A stretch of 64,000 bases of DNA from Taklimakanibacter deserti (GCA_003574785.1 QORU01000011.1:1-64000); one strand, 5' to 3'; shown: positions 7,729-17,431, counted from the stretch's first letter. Translations and numbers: made by a program. Notes: generated from the sequence alone by a model not told the origin.

Positions 7729-7794
7729 GCATCGGCCCGAAAAGCTTGTGGCCGGGTTTAACCCGGCCATCCCAGCTTTCGGATAAGTCGATGC
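7729..7794. repeat. Large nested palindrome (REP-like) before the ABC exporter
   Basis: Three nested inverted repeats share one centre: GCATCG/CGATGC outside, CCGAAAAGCT/AGCTTTCGG in the middle, and GGCCGGGTT/AACCCGGCC inside. The 66-base element can fold as a long stem. The outer parts match the CATCGGCCCGAAAAG type of intergenic repeat common in Rhizobiales. It sits 18 bases before the ABC transporter start. Confidence 0.65.
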
Positions 7795-7812
7795 GCAAAT
7801 AACTGGAGCGCG

Positions 7813-9603
7813 ATGGCCCGTTCATCCGAAGATACCGCCCCACCCCGGCCGGCCGGCAAGAGCCTCAAGCCGCTCAAGCGCTTCCTGCCGCTCCTCGGAC
7901 GCTACCGCCTGCCCGTCGCTCTGGCCTTCCTGGCCTTGGTCGTCGCGGCCGTGGCCACGCTCATCGTGCCGCTGGCGGTCCGCCGCGTCATCGACCACGG
8001 CTTTTCCGCCGATGGCAGCACCCTCATCAACCAGTATTTTGCGGTCATGCTGCTGGTCGTCGCCGTGCTGGCTTTGGCCTCCGCCGCCCGTTTCTATCTC
8101 GTGACCTGGCTCGGCGAGCGCATTGTCGCCGACACGCGCGACCTCCTCTTCACCCACCTCCTCGCGTTGAGCCCGGCCTTCTTCGAGGCGAACCGCTCGG
8201 GCGAGATCGTCTCCAGGCTGACCGCCGACACCACCCAGATCAAGTCCGCCTTCTCGACCTCGGCCTCGATCGCGTTGCGAAATCTGGTGATGCTGGTGGG
8301 GGCTGCCGTCATGATGGTGGTGACGAGCGTCAAGCTCTCCTGCCTCGTGCTTCTCGCCATACCGCTGATCGTGCTGCCGCTCATCTTCTTCGGGCGCCGG
8401 GTGCGCTCGCTGTCGCGCAGCGCCCAGGACACGCTCGCCCATTCGGCCGCCTACGCCCAGGAACGCCTGCTCGCCGTCACGGCGGTCCAGTCCTTCCTCC
8501 AGGAGGCGACCGCGATCAAGGCGTTCCGCGACGCGACCTCGACCGCCTTCGCCGCCGCGGCGAAGCGGACGGGGGCCCGCGCCTTCCTCACCGGCGCCAT
8601 CATCTTTCTCTCTCTGGGCTCGGTGACGATGGTGTTGTGGTATGGCGCGCGCGAGGTGATCTCGGGCGCCATGACGGCGGGATCGCTCAGCCAGTTCGTG
8701 CTCTATGCCGTGCTTGCCGCGAGCGCGCTCGGCGAGCTGTCGCAGGTCTGGGGCGAGATCCAGCTCGCCGCGGGTGCGGCCGAACGCATCGCCGAGCTGC
8801 TCGATGAGAAGCCGGCCATTGCCGCACCGCCGTCGCCCGTCCGCCTGCCCTCACCACCCAGAGGCGAGATCGCTTTCGATCGCGTCAGCTTCCATTATCC
8901 CACACGACCCGACGGTCCGGCTCTGGAGGGCGTCAGCTTCACCGTGGCGCAGGGCGAGACGGTGGCGCTTGTCGGTCCATCGGGCGCCGGCAAATCCACC
9001 ATCTTCGCGCTTCTGCAGCGCTTCTACGATCCGCAAACGGGCCGGATCCTGATCGACGGTGTCGATGTGAAAGCGGCCGATCCCAAGGACGTGCGGGCGC
9101 GCATCGCTGTCGTGCCGCAGGAGACGGTGATCTTCTCAGGCACGGTTCTCGACAATATCCGTTTCGGCAGGCCCGAGGCCTCGCTCGCCGAGATCGGGGA
9201 GGCGGCGCGTGCCGCCCATGTCGAGGAATTCGCTGAAAGCCTGCCCAAGGGCTATGACACCGAGGTCGGCGAGCGCGGCATCACGCTTTCGGGCGGCCAG
9301 CGCCAGCGCATCGCGATTGCCCGCGCCATCCTGCGCAACGCGCCCATCCTGCTGCTCGATGAAGCGACGAGCGCGCTCGATGCCGAAAGCGAGGCTTTGG
9401 TCCAGGAAGCGCTCAAGGAGCTCACCCAGAACCGCACCACGCTCGTCATCGCGCATCGCCTGGCGACGGTGCGTAGCGCCGGGCGCATCCTGGTTCTCGA
9501 TGAGGGAAAGCTGGTGGCGCAGGGCGAGCATGGCGAGCTCACCAAGTCCAACCCGCTCTATTCGCGCCTGGCCGAGCTCCAGTTCAGCGCGCAGTCCGCC
9601 TGA
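7813..9603 (+). CDS. ABC exporter half-transporter (fused permease and ATPase)
   Basis: A 596-residue MsbA/LmrA-type half-transporter. The membrane domain spans about residues 30-330 with six predicted helices. The ATPase domain carries Walker A GPSGAGKST near residue 388, signature LSGGQRQR near 493, Walker B ILLLDEATSALD near 515 and the H-loop VIAHRL. It would act as a homodimer exporting a lipid or hydrophobic compound; the substrate cannot be told. The start follows a large palindrome with a weak GGAGCG ribosome-binding site. The 3' end overlaps the convergent kinase gene by 46 bases. Confidence 0.92.
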   Translation: MARSSEDTAPPRPAGKSLKPLKRFLPLLGRYRLPVALAFLALVVAAVATLIVPLAVRRVIDHGFSADGSTLINQYFAVMLLVVAVLALASAARFYLVTWLGERIVADTRDLLFTHLLALSPAFFEANRSGEIVSRLTADTTQIKSAFSTSASIALRNLVMLVGAAVMMVVTSVKLSCLVLLAIPLIVLPLIFFGRRVRSLSRSAQDTLAHSAAYAQERLLAVTAVQSFLQEATAIKAFRDATSTAFAAAAKRTGARAFLTGAIIFLSLGSVTMVLWYGAREVISGAMTAGSLSQFVLYAVLAASALGELSQVWGEIQLAAGAAERIAELLDEKPAIAAPPSPVRLPSPPRGEIAFDRVSFHYPTRPDGPALEGVSFTVAQGETVALVGPSGAGKSTIFALLQRFYDPQTGRILIDGVDVKAADPKDVRARIAVVPQETVIFSGTVLDNIRFGRPEASLAEIGEAARAAHVEEFAESLPKGYDTEVGERGITLSGGQRQRIAIARAILRNAPILLLDEATSALDAESEALVQEALKELTQNRTTLVIAHRLATVRSAGRILVLDEGKLVAQGEHGELTKSNPLYSRLAELQFSAQSA

Positions 9604-10100
9604 AACCCGTCAAGCTCCTGGGGTGAGCCGAGCCGCGTCACGGCTTTGCCCTGCGCCTCCTCGGCCGCGACCATGGTGCGGATCTCGGGCATCCACTCCT
9701 GATCGACGGTCCAGATCGTCTCGAACAAAGCGTCCATGTCGGGCATTTGGGCGATACCCGCCGGCGGATGGGCGAGCCGGCCCGAGGCCCAGTCGAGCTG
9801 CCGCCGGGCGGCGAGCGAGAAATGCCGCCATAGGGGCATGTCGATGAGGATGATGCGCGTGGCCCTGGCGAGACGCGCCGGTATGGATTCCAGCCGCCCC
9901 AGCCCGTCGATGATCCAGCTCTCCTCGGCGAGAAGCCGGTCATGCTCGGCCCCGTAGATATCCGCAGGCGTGAGGATCCAGCCCGGCTCCCACAGCAGGG
10001 CATCGACCTCGCGATAGGGCAGCCCAAGCTCCCGCGCAAGACCGCGCGCGAGCGTCGACTTGCCGCCACCGCTATTGCCGATGACCGCGATCCTCATCAT
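9558..10100 (-). CDS. P-loop NTPase, adenylate-kinase-like (topology modulation protein type)
   Basis: A 180-residue protein with Walker A GNSGGGKST at residues 8-16 and the pattern YREVDALLWEPGW typical of the AAA/adenylate-kinase-like 'FlaR/topology modulation' group. The IILIDMP strand could serve as Walker B. It is probably a small nucleotide or metabolite kinase; its substrate is unknown. Its 3' end runs 46 bases into the oppositely oriented ABC exporter gene, and the last 15 residues are coded in that overlap. Confidence 0.8.
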   Translation of the reverse strand: MMRIAVIGNSGGGKSTLARGLARELGLPYREVDALLWEPGWILTPADIYGAEHDRLLAEESWIIDGLGRLESIPARLARATRIILIDMPLWRHFSLAARRQLDWASGRLAHPPAGIAQMPDMDALFETIWTVDQEWMPEIRTMVAAEEAQGKAVTRLGSPQELDGFQADCALNWSSARRE

Positions 10101-10184
10101 GGCAAAATCCGTTTCTCATGCCGATATGTTGACATGCGGCGGCCGCCAAGTCGAACCGGCTGCCGTGCAGACGAGGAGAAGGAA

Positions 10185-10499
10185 ATGATCGCACGTACAT
10201 GGCGCGGCCGCGCCACAGCCGCCAAGGCCAATGACTATCATCGTCATTTCACCACCGAGGTGGTGCCCAATCTCAAAAGCATCGCCGGGCACAGAGGCGC
10301 TTATTTGCTGCGCCGCGAAGTCGAAGGCGGTGTCGAATTTCTTGCCGTCACGCTGTGGGACTCGCTTGCAACCATCAAGGCCTTCTCAGGCCCCGATCCG
10401 GAAGTTGCTCATATCGAGCCCCAAGGCCGCGCGGCGCTCTCGGATTTCGATGAGTTCGCGCGCAACTACGAAATTGTCGTCAATACGATCGAGGTTTAG
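10185..10499 (+). CDS. Antibiotic biosynthesis monooxygenase (ABM) domain protein
   Basis: A 104-residue ferredoxin-like-fold protein of the ABM family (HFTTEVVPNLKSIAGHRGAYLLRR, then EFLAVTLWDSLATIKAF). Members often dimerise and act as small cofactor-free monooxygenases or heme-degrading proteins, but many have no known role. The ATG at 10185 is preceded by GAGGAGAAGGAA. The stop overlaps the convergent OmpA-like gene by four bases. Confidence 0.8.
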   Translation: MIARTWRGRATAAKANDYHRHFTTEVVPNLKSIAGHRGAYLLRREVEGGVEFLAVTLWDSLATIKAFSGPDPEVAHIEPQGRAALSDFDEFARNYEIVVNTIEV

Positions 10500-11524
10500 C
10501 GCTCGGTCAGCTTGAGCTCGATGCGGCGGTTGCGTGTCTTGGCCTCTTCGCTGTCGCCGGGATCGAGCGGCTGGAATTCGCCGAAGCCCGCCGCCACCAG
10601 GTGCTTGGGGTTGACGCCCTGGCTGATCAGGTAGTTGACGACGGCGATCGCGCGCGCCGACGACAATTCCCAGTTCGACTTGAAGGCGTCCCGGATCGGC
10701 ACGTTATCGGTATGGCCGTCGACACGAAGCACCCAGGCGATATCGGAAGGAATTTCCGCTTCGAGTTCCTTGACCGCGGAAGCGAGCTTGTCCATTTCCA
10801 ATAGACCGGCCGGCTGGAGATCGGCCGAACCTGTCGGGAACAGCACTTCCGACTGGAAGACGAAGCGGTCGCCCACCACCAATATGTCGGAGCGCTGGCT
10901 CAGGATCTTGCGCAAGCGGCCGAAGAATTCCGAGCGATAGCGGGTCAGCTCCTGCACCCTTTGCGCCAGCGCCGAATTGAGCCTCTTGCCGAGATCGATG
11001 ATCTGCGCCTGGTCGGTCTTGGAGCGCGACTCCGCATCGGCCAGGAGCCCGTTGAGGGTGGCGATCTGCCGGCGCAAGGCGGCGAGCTGCTGATTGAGAA
11101 GCTCGACCTTGGCCAGCGCTTCGGAGGAAATCTGCTTTTCCTCATCGAGCTGGGTGCGCAGGCCCGTGATCGTCGTGCCGGCGCTTTCGCCCTTGGCGTT
11201 CTCGCCCTCGAGCTGGAGCGCCAGATTGGCCGACTTCGCCTTCTCTTCATTGAGATCATCGCCCAATGTCGAGAGATTGAGCTCGAGCTCGGACTTGGCC
11301 GATTTCTCGAGCGCCAGCAATTCGGTGAGCTCGGCGATCTGCGAGCGCAATTGCCCGAGCGCGCTGTCCTGGCCTGAGATCTCGCGCGCCAGGAGGAATT
11401 GCGCGACGATGAACACCGAGAGCAGGAAGGTGATGACGAGCAGAAGCTGCGCCATCGCATCGACGAAGCCCGGCCAGTAGGGCGCCTCATAATGCCGCCG
11501 GCGGCGGGCAAGGGCTTGCGCCAT
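10496..11524 (-). CDS. OmpA/MotB-like protein with N-terminal membrane anchor and coiled coil
   Basis: The 342-residue protein has one transmembrane helix (about residues 22-46, MAQLLLVITFLLSVFIVAQF), a long heptad-rich coiled coil (about 50-190) and a C-terminal OmpA domain (about 215-342, RVDGHTDNVPI) that should bind peptidoglycan. This is the MotB/TolR layout of a stator B subunit. The MotA/ExbB-like gene lies four bases upstream, so the pair likely forms an ion-driven complex. No flagellar genes are near. Confidence 0.85.
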   Translation of the reverse strand: MAQALARRRRHYEAPYWPGFVDAMAQLLLVITFLLSVFIVAQFLLAREISGQDSALGQLRSQIAELTELLALEKSAKSELELNLSTLGDDLNEEKAKSANLALQLEGENAKGESAGTTITGLRTQLDEEKQISSEALAKVELLNQQLAALRRQIATLNGLLADAESRSKTDQAQIIDLGKRLNSALAQRVQELTRYRSEFFGRLRKILSQRSDILVVGDRFVFQSEVLFPTGSADLQPAGLLEMDKLASAVKELEAEIPSDIAWVLRVDGHTDNVPIRDAFKSNWELSSARAIAVVNYLISQGVNPKHLVAAGFGEFQPLDPGDSEEAKTRNRRIELKLTER

Positions 11525-11527
11525 GAT

Positions 11528-12619
11528 TTATTCCTCGTCTTCGACGGCGGCGGCCTGGCTGAACCGGGTGGTCGAGCCCGGCACTTGCTTGGTGGTGCGC
11601 AGGATGAGCTTCTGCATCTCGTTCTGCTGCACCTGCTGGGCTTGCGCCCATTGCCGGACGATCTTCTGCTCCTCGCGCATCTGCTGGACGAGGCTCGCCA
11701 CCGCATCGGCGAGCTTCTCCATCGATTCACCGTCCTGCGCCGAGATACTGGGCAAGCCGGTCGCGGACGCCGGTGCGGGCCCCGGCACGTCGGCCGTCAG
11801 CGCGTCGTCGAGCGTCTGGTTGATACGCTCGATGCCCTTCTGCAGGCCGGCGATATCGACCCTGAGATGGCCGGGCACGGCGAACGAGCCGCTGTCGCCC
11901 GCCTGGAGATCGGTGATCGTCGACAGCCAGTCCTCGAGATCGTTGTAGAAGCGGTTCTGCGCCTGGCTTGCCTGCAGCTCGAGGAAACCCAGGATGAGCG
12001 AGCCGGCAAGGCCGAAGAGCGAGGACGAGAAAGCGAGGCCCATGCCGGAGAGCGGCGCTTCGAGACCGGTCTTGAGCTGGTCGAAGACGGTCGCCGACTG
12101 GGCCGAGGAGACATCCAGGGCACGGATGGCATCGCCGACCGAGGTAACGGTCTCGAGCAGGCCCCAGAAGGTGCCGAGGAGACCCAAGAAGATCAGGAGG
12201 CCGACCAGGTAGCGCGAGATGTCGCGGGCCTCATCGAGGCGGGAAGCGATCGAATCGAGCAGCGAGCGCATCGAGAGCGGCGATAGAACCGTCCGGTTGG
12301 GCCGGTCGCGGAACAGGGTGGCCATCGGCCCCAGCAGCTTGGGCGTATGGGTGAGCTCGAGGCCCGGATTGACGATTCGGAAGCCATTGACCCAATTGAT
12401 CTCGGGCCACAGCCGCCAGACCATGCGGAAGGAGTAGATCACCCCCAGGAACAGCGCCCCGATGATCACCCCGTTGAGGCCCGGATTGGCCATAAAGGCC
12501 CGTTGCATATGGGGAAACAGGACAACCGCAAGGATGCTCACGACCAGCATGAACACGAGCATGCGGACGAGATAGACTTTCGGCAGTTCGAGGACAGTAT
12601 GCTCTTTTGCGTCGGCCAT
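11528..12619 (-). CDS. MotA/TolQ/ExbB-like proton-channel protein
   Basis: A protein of about 363 residues with several transmembrane segments (near residues 17-37, 50-72, 135-160 and 190-215) and the VGLLIFLGLLGTFWGLLETV stretch typical of MotA/TolQ/ExbB proteins. A cytoplasmic tail with coiled-coil potential follows. The ATG at 12619 has GAAGG six bases upstream and is preferred over a TTG at 12640. It forms a two-gene unit with the OmpA-like gene and is probably a non-flagellar stator. Confidence 0.82.
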   Translation of the reverse strand: MADAKEHTVLELPKVYLVRMLVFMLVVSILAVVLFPHMQRAFMANPGLNGVIIGALFLGVIYSFRMVWRLWPEINWVNGFRIVNPGLELTHTPKLLGPMATLFRDRPNRTVLSPLSMRSLLDSIASRLDEARDISRYLVGLLIFLGLLGTFWGLLETVTSVGDAIRALDVSSAQSATVFDQLKTGLEAPLSGMGLAFSSSLFGLAGSLILGFLELQASQAQNRFYNDLEDWLSTITDLQAGDSGSFAVPGHLRVDIAGLQKGIERINQTLDDALTADVPGPAPASATGLPSISAQDGESMEKLADAVASLVQQMREEQKIVRQWAQAQQVQQNEMQKLILRTTKQVPGSTTRFSQAAAVEDEE

Positions 12620-12884
12620 GGTCGCCTTCAGAACCCTCAAGCGGCGGTAAATGGCGTCAAATCTAGACGATTGCGTGGCGGGTTAACAGCGAGACGGTGA
12701 AGCCTGCCGATAACCTGATCGCCGCCCTGCCAAAATGGCAGATTTTACCCATGATACAGGCGGCGATGCCTATGACTCAACTGCCTCTTTCGAAATCGGG
12801 GAGCCCCTGCCACCGGTCGGGAGCTGGAAGACCCCGTCCCCTGCTCCCATATTAGCCCGGGCCTGATTGGTCCCGGGGCGAAAA

Positions 12885-13622
12885 ATGGCGACGATTGCCG
12901 ATTGGCTTATTCTCGCGGGTGTCGCTGGGCTACTCTCAGGTGAACCTCCGCCAGAGGCAAATGCCGAAGGCTATATCCGGGCACTTATCCCCGAGCAGCG
13001 GCTGGTATTCATCGTCAAATACGCGGCTGCGGCGTGGACCTATTCAGGATTCATAAAATTCCGGCAACCGCCCGCGATCTATCTTCGCTGCCCGACTACC
13101 GGTTGCGATCCTCATCCTTTGCGCATTCTCGATGACCTGCGATCCCGCGTGCCGGGGGCCTATGGAGCCCGCGGCGCCGAGCCCGACACCGCCCAGATCG
13201 AGATATATGTCGCAACGGACCCGGTGGAATTCGACAAGCGCGACCTCGAGGTCGACAAGGCGCTGCATATTGATGCCCATATCGGATCGAAATTTCTTCT
13301 TCCACCACGGCCGGCGCCCTGCCGCACGACGATCTACTTCGATCAGAAGCGCTCGACCATAGAGAAGACGATGATCTTCATCGACAGCGACGCATCGCCC
13401 CGAATGCAGTCTCTCTGCATGGGATTTGAGCTGGTGCGCGCGATCGGCGCAATAAATGTCGCTGGCCCGCTCTTCTATCACGAGTTCGAGAAACACTCCG
13501 GCTACGATCCACTACCTTATCTCGCCGCAAATGTGTTTCTTCACACATCCACCGAGATCCACGCCGGCGATCCTGTGGAAAAGGCACTCGCCATCTTCAA
13601 AGACCGATACGGCCTGCAATAG
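12885..13622 (+). CDS. Secreted protein of unknown function
   Basis: A protein of about 245 residues with a probable Sec signal peptide (cleavage after ANA, about residue 27). I do not recognise the family with confidence; the distribution of hydrophobic blocks and SPRMQSLCMGFELVRAIG faintly recall DUF2927-type proteins. Four cysteines in the mature part could form disulfides. The ATG at 12885 follows GGGGCG; a GTG at 12867 is an alternative. Base composition is less GC-rich than in neighbours. Confidence 0.65.
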   Translation: MATIADWLILAGVAGLLSGEPPPEANAEGYIRALIPEQRLVFIVKYAAAAWTYSGFIKFRQPPAIYLRCPTTGCDPHPLRILDDLRSRVPGAYGARGAEPDTAQIEIYVATDPVEFDKRDLEVDKALHIDAHIGSKFLLPPRPAPCRTTIYFDQKRSTIEKTMIFIDSDASPRMQSLCMGFELVRAIGAINVAGPLFYHEFEKHSGYDPLPYLAANVFLHTSTEIHAGDPVEKALAIFKDRYGLQ

Positions 13623-13627
13623 CGGCC

Positions 13628-14296
13628 TTATACATCGAGCGCCCAGTCGAGCCCGTCCGGCAATTTGCCGAAGCAATAATCGACATGCAGCACCCGTCTT
13701 CGGCGCGGTGATTTCGAGGCATCGCTGGCGTGGAGCGTCAGCGCCTTCATCGCGAGAATGCCGCCCGCCGGCGCGGCGCAGATCATGGCCGGACCACGCG
13801 CCGCGGCCTCGCGCACCTGCGCATCGCTCAGCCTTCCGAGGCGATGACTGCCGCGGATCACTTTCAATGCGCCATTCTCCGCATCGCAGTCGTCGATATG
13901 AAGGCGCAGGTTGAACATCGTCTCGAGCAGGCGCGCGGGTGCCTCGACATGCGGCTGGCCGTTCTTGACCGTCCAATTTCCGTAGTCCGCCAGATCGATG
14001 CGGCGCTTGACCGCGATCACCCGATCCTGATGCCAGGGCAGATGCCAATTGGCCTCCGGCCGCTTGTCGAAGGCCAGCACCCGCACCGGGCGCGCATCTG
14101 CACACGCCCATTCTTTCGCCTTCCGCGTGAGGATGCCCTCCGGCATGACGAGCTGCCTGATGACAGGCGACAGAGCAAAGGGACGCGCGCCCACGCGCAC
14201 GCCCGCCTCATCGAACTCTTCCGCAAGCTTCTCCAGGATATCGACGCCGACGACCCCGGGGCTGAGCGCTACGCCATCACGCTCGTAATCGAGCAT
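13628..14296 (-). CDS. Phytanoyl-CoA dioxygenase (PhyH) family protein
   Basis: A 222-residue Fe(II)/2-oxoglutarate oxygenase. The iron-binding HxD is WHQD near residue 88, and the distal His is in MKALTLHASDAS near residue 188, followed by an arginine-rich strand (SPRRRRVLH) that can bind 2-oxoglutarate. It would hydroxylate a small metabolite; the substrate is not predictable. It lies four bases downstream of pntB on the same strand and may be read through from the pnt operon. Confidence 0.85.
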   Translation of the reverse strand: MLDYERDGVALSPGVVGVDILEKLAEEFDEAGVRVGARPFALSPVIRQLVMPEGILTRKAKEWACADARPVRVLAFDKRPEANWHLPWHQDRVIAVKRRIDLADYGNWTVKNGQPHVEAPARLLETMFNLRLHIDDCDAENGALKVIRGSHRLGRLSDAQVREAAARGPAMICAAPAGGILAMKALTLHASDASKSPRRRRVLHVDYCFGKLPDGLDWALDV

Positions 14297-14300
14297 CGCC

Positions 14301-15695
14301 TCACATCGCCTTGACGATCTCTTCCGTCATCTTCTTGGCGTCGCCGAACAGCATCATCGTATTGTCGCGGTAGAACAGGCCGTTGTCGATGCCGGCATAG
14401 CCCGACGACATGCCGCGCTTGATGAACATCACCGTGTTCGCCTTCCACACTTCGAGCACCGGCATGCCGAAGATCGGCGAGGCCGGGTCGTCCTTGGCGG
14501 CTGGATTGGTCACGTCATTGGCGCCGATGACGAAGGCGACGTCGGACTGCGCGAACTCGGAATTGATGTCCTCGAGCTCGAACACCTCGTCATAGGGCAC
14601 ATTGGCCTCGGCGAGGAGCACGTTCATGTGGCCCGGCATGCGGCCCGCCACCGGATGGATGGCGTATTTGACCGTGACGCCAGCCTTCTTGAGGTGGTCC
14701 GCCATCTCGCGCAACGCATGCTGCGCCTGCGCCACCGCCATGCCATAGCCCGGTACGATGATGACCGAGCCCGCATTCTTCATGACGAAGGCGGCATCAT
14801 CCGCCGAACCCTGCTTCACGGGCCTGGCCTCCGCACCACCCGCCGCAGCCGCCGTCTCGCCGCCGAAGCCGCCGAGGATGACGCTGATGAAGGAGCGGTT
14901 CATGCCCTTGCACATGATGTAGGAGAGGATCGCGCCCGATGAGCCGACGAGTGCCCCGGTGATGATGAGCGCGGTATTGGCAAGGGTGAAGCCGATGCCC
15001 GCCGCCGCCCAGCCCGAATAGGAATTGAGCATCGAGATGACGACCGGCATGTCGGCGCCGCCGATCGGCACGATGAGCAGGAAGCCCAGCACGAAGCTGA
15101 TGACCACGATCATCCAGAAATCGAAGGCGCTCTGGCTGGCGAAGAAGCCGTAGATGAAGAACAGGAGCGCGAGGCCTAGCGCGATATTGATGTAATGCCG
15201 GCCGGGGAGGATGATCGGCTTGCCGCTCATCCGCCCGTCGAGCTTGAGGAAGGCGATGATCGAGCCGGTGAAGGTGAGGGCGCCGATGGCCGCGCCCAGC
15301 GCCATCTCGATGCGGCTCTGGGAATGGATCTCGCCATTGGTGGCGATGCCGAAGGCTTCCGGCGAATAATAGGCGGCGGCCGCGACGAAGACCGCGGCGA
15401 GGCCGACCAGCGAGTGGAAGGCGGCGACGAGCTGCGGCATGGCCGTCATGGCGATGCGTCTGGCGGTGACGGCGCCGATGGCGCCGCCGATGGCGATGCC
15501 GGCGATGATGAGGAGCCAGGCGAGCCCGCTCGAAGGTGCCGAGAGGAGCAGCGTCGTCACGATCGCGAGCCCCATGCCGATCATGCCGAAGAGATTGCCT
15601 TGCCGCGATGATTCGGGGCTCGACAGGCCGCGCAAGGCCATGATGAACAAGGCGCCGGCGATCAGATAGAGAAAGGCAGCGAGTGAGGCCGACAT
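14301..15695 (-). CDS. pntB: NAD(P) transhydrogenase subunit beta
   Basis: A 464-residue subunit with about nine transmembrane helices in the first 270 residues and a C-terminal NADP(H)-binding domain (VIVPGYGMAVAQAQHALREM near residue 312; FVIGANDVTNPAA near 412). With the alpha subunits it couples proton entry to hydride transfer from NADH to NADP+. It is the last of three pnt genes; four bases separate it from pntA2. Confidence 0.96.
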   Translation of the reverse strand: MSASLAAFLYLIAGALFIMALRGLSSPESSRQGNLFGMIGMGLAIVTTLLLSAPSSGLAWLLIIAGIAIGGAIGAVTARRIAMTAMPQLVAAFHSLVGLAAVFVAAAAYYSPEAFGIATNGEIHSQSRIEMALGAAIGALTFTGSIIAFLKLDGRMSGKPIILPGRHYINIALGLALLFFIYGFFASQSAFDFWMIVVISFVLGFLLIVPIGGADMPVVISMLNSYSGWAAAGIGFTLANTALIITGALVGSSGAILSYIMCKGMNRSFISVILGGFGGETAAAAGGAEARPVKQGSADDAAFVMKNAGSVIIVPGYGMAVAQAQHALREMADHLKKAGVTVKYAIHPVAGRMPGHMNVLLAEANVPYDEVFELEDINSEFAQSDVAFVIGANDVTNPAAKDDPASPIFGMPVLEVWKANTVMFIKRGMSSGYAGIDNGLFYRDNTMMLFGDAKKMTEEIVKAM

Positions 15696-15699
15696 GCGC

Positions 15700-16008
15700 C
15701 TACTTTCCCTTCTTCTTGTACATCGCCAGCATGCGCTGGGTGACGAGGAAGCCGCCGAAGATGTTGACGGAAGCGAGGATGAGCGCGAGGAAGCCGAAGA
15801 TCATGGCGAGCGTCGAGCCCGAGGCAATGGCCCCGGCGCCGACGGCAAGGAGCGCGCCCACCACGATCACCGAGGAGATCGCATTGGTGACCGACATCAG
15901 AGGCGTGTGCAGCGCCGGCGTCACGTTCCACACGACGTAATAGCCGACGAAGACCGCCAGCACGAAGATCGCGAATAGCGAGACGAAAGGATCGATCGCA
16001 TGTTCCAT
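15700..16008 (-). CDS. pntA2: NAD(P) transhydrogenase subunit alpha 2 (membrane part)
   Basis: A 102-residue hydrophobic protein with three to four transmembrane helices; it corresponds to the membrane domain that in E. coli is fused to PntA. The ATG at 16008 follows GGACCTCCCC, while longer in-frame starts read into pntA1. The split alpha subunit (pntA1 plus pntA2) is the usual arrangement in Rhizobiales. Confidence 0.93.
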   Translation of the reverse strand: MEHAIDPFVSLFAIFVLAVFVGYYVVWNVTPALHTPLMSVTNAISSVIVVGALLAVGAGAIASGSTLAMIFGFLALILASVNIFGGFLVTQRMLAMYKKKGK

Positions 16009-16018
16009 GGGGAGGTCC

Positions 16019-17131
16019 TCAAGCCTTGAACATCTTGTGCACCAGCTCGCCGTCCTTGGCGACGAGCGTGCCGGTGATGATCTCATCCGCCCAGTCGATT
16101 TTCAGCGCCCCGTCCTTGATCAGGGGATCGAGGAAGTTCTGCAGGTTCCTGGCATAGAGCGGCGAGGCATTGCCGGCGAGCCTTCCGGCGAGATTGAGAT
16201 TGCCCATGATGGTGACGCCGTCATGGGTCACGATCTCGCCCGGCTTCGACAGCGGGCAATTGCCGCCGCGCTCGACCGCGAGATCGACGATCACCGAGCC
16301 CGGCTTCATGGTTTCGACCATTTCCTTCGTGACCAGCACCGGCGCCGGCCGGCCCGGAATGAGGGCGGTGGTGATGACGATGTCCTGGGTCTTGATGTGC
16401 TCGGCGATCAGCGCCGCCTGCTTGGCTTTGTCTTCCGCTGACAGTTCCCGCGCGTAGCCGCCCGCGGTCGCCGCATCCGCCACGTCGGCGAAGACGAATT
16501 TGGCGCCGAGGCTCTTGACCTGCTCTTCCGTCGCCTTGCGCACGTCGGTCGCCGACACGATGGCGCCGAGCCGGCGCGCCGTGGCGATGGCCTGGAGGCC
16601 GGCGACGCCGACGCCCATGATGAAGACCTTGGCCGGCGGCACCGTGCCCGCCGCCGTCATCATCATCGGGAAGGCGCGGCCGAACTGGCCCGCGGCATCG
16701 ATCACCGCCTTGTAGCCGGCGAGATTGGCCTGCGAGGAGAGCACGTCCATCGACTGCGCGCGGGTGATGCGCGGCATGAGCTCCATGGCGAAGAGGGTGA
16801 GCCCTTGCTTGGCCAGCGTCTCGAGCCCCGGCCTGTCGCCATAGGGGTCGAGAATGGCGGCGACGACGGCGCCTTTCTTGAGGGCCTGGGTGGCTTTGGC
16901 CTCGGGCCTTCGGACACTGAGAAGGATATCGGCGTCGTGCAGCGCCGCATCGCCCTTGCCGATCTTGGCGCCGGCCCCGGCGAAGGCGTCATCCGATATG
17001 AAGGCTCCTGCCCCGGCGCCCGCCTCGACGGCAACCTCCAGCCCCTTCTTGACGAAAGCCTTGATCGTGTCCGGGGTCACCGCAACGCGGCTCTCGCCCG
17101 GGTGAGTTTCGGCTGAGACCGCGATCTTCAT
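16019..17131 (-). CDS. pntA1: NAD(P) transhydrogenase subunit alpha 1 (NAD-binding part)
   Basis: A 370-residue soluble subunit homologous to alanine dehydrogenase and to the N-terminal part of PntA. It has the start [20 protein letters not shown], the NAD-binding [18 protein letters not shown] near residue 173, and the [12 protein letters not shown] block. It is the first pnt gene, with pntA2 ten bases downstream. The preceding gene on the strand is the oxidase subunit IV, only 12 bases away. Confidence 0.95.
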   Translation of the reverse strand: MKIAVSAETHPGESRVAVTPDTIKAFVKKGLEVAVEAGAGAGAFISDDAFAGAGAKIGKGDAALHDADILLSVRRPEAKATQALKKGAVVAAILDPYGDRPGLETLAKQGLTLFAMELMPRITRAQSMDVLSSQANLAGYKAVIDAAGQFGRAFPMMMTAAGTVPPAKVFIMGVGVAGLQAIATARRLGAIVSATDVRKATEEQVKSLGAKFVFADVADAATAGGYARELSAEDKAKQAALIAEHIKTQDIVITTALIPGRPAPVLVTKEMVETMKPGSVIVDLAVERGGNCPLSKPGEIVTHDGVTIMGNLNLAGRLAGNASPLYARNLQNFLDPLIKDGALKIDWADEIITGTLVAKDGELVHKMFKA

Positions 17132-17143
17132 ATGGCGAAGGCC

Positions 17144-17431
17144 CTAACCGACGCTGATGGCGGTGATCAGTCCGAACAGCACGAGGACGCCCACCGACAG
17201 GAGCCAGCGCTGCGATCCCGATCGGGCATCGATCATGACGGCGATGATGCCGATGATGAGACCGGCGAAGCCCGTGAACACGTGGAGCGTGTGGCCGAAG
17301 GCGAAGGCGCACAAAGCGACGAGGACGAAGGCGCAAATCAGGCCCAGCGCCACCGAGCCGCGCACGAAATTCGCGTAGGTGCTGCGATGCGCCGCGATGT
17401 CCAGGTGATGGTCGACCGTATGCTCCGCCAT
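17144..17431 (-). CDS. aa3-type cytochrome c oxidase subunit IV
   Basis: A 95-residue protein whose start (HHLDIAAHRSTYANFVRGSV) matches the bacterial aa3 oxidase subunit IV family; the family is usually only 40-60 residues with one helix. Here two further hydrophobic segments follow, giving three in total. The ATG at 17431 gives the family N-terminus. It heads the run into pntA1. The main oxidase genes are not in the window. Confidence 0.75.
   Translation of the reverse strand: MAEHTVDHHLDIAAHRSTYANFVRGSVALGLICAFVLVALCAFAFGHTLHVFTGFAGLIIGIIAVMIDARSGSQRWLLSVGVLVLFGLITAISVG

Noticed and set aside
10496..12619. Zorya-type defence system (ZorA/ZorB are MotA- and OmpA-like)
   Set aside because: Only the two stator-like genes are present. 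No ZorC, ZorD or ZorE follows, and the neighbours are unrelated.
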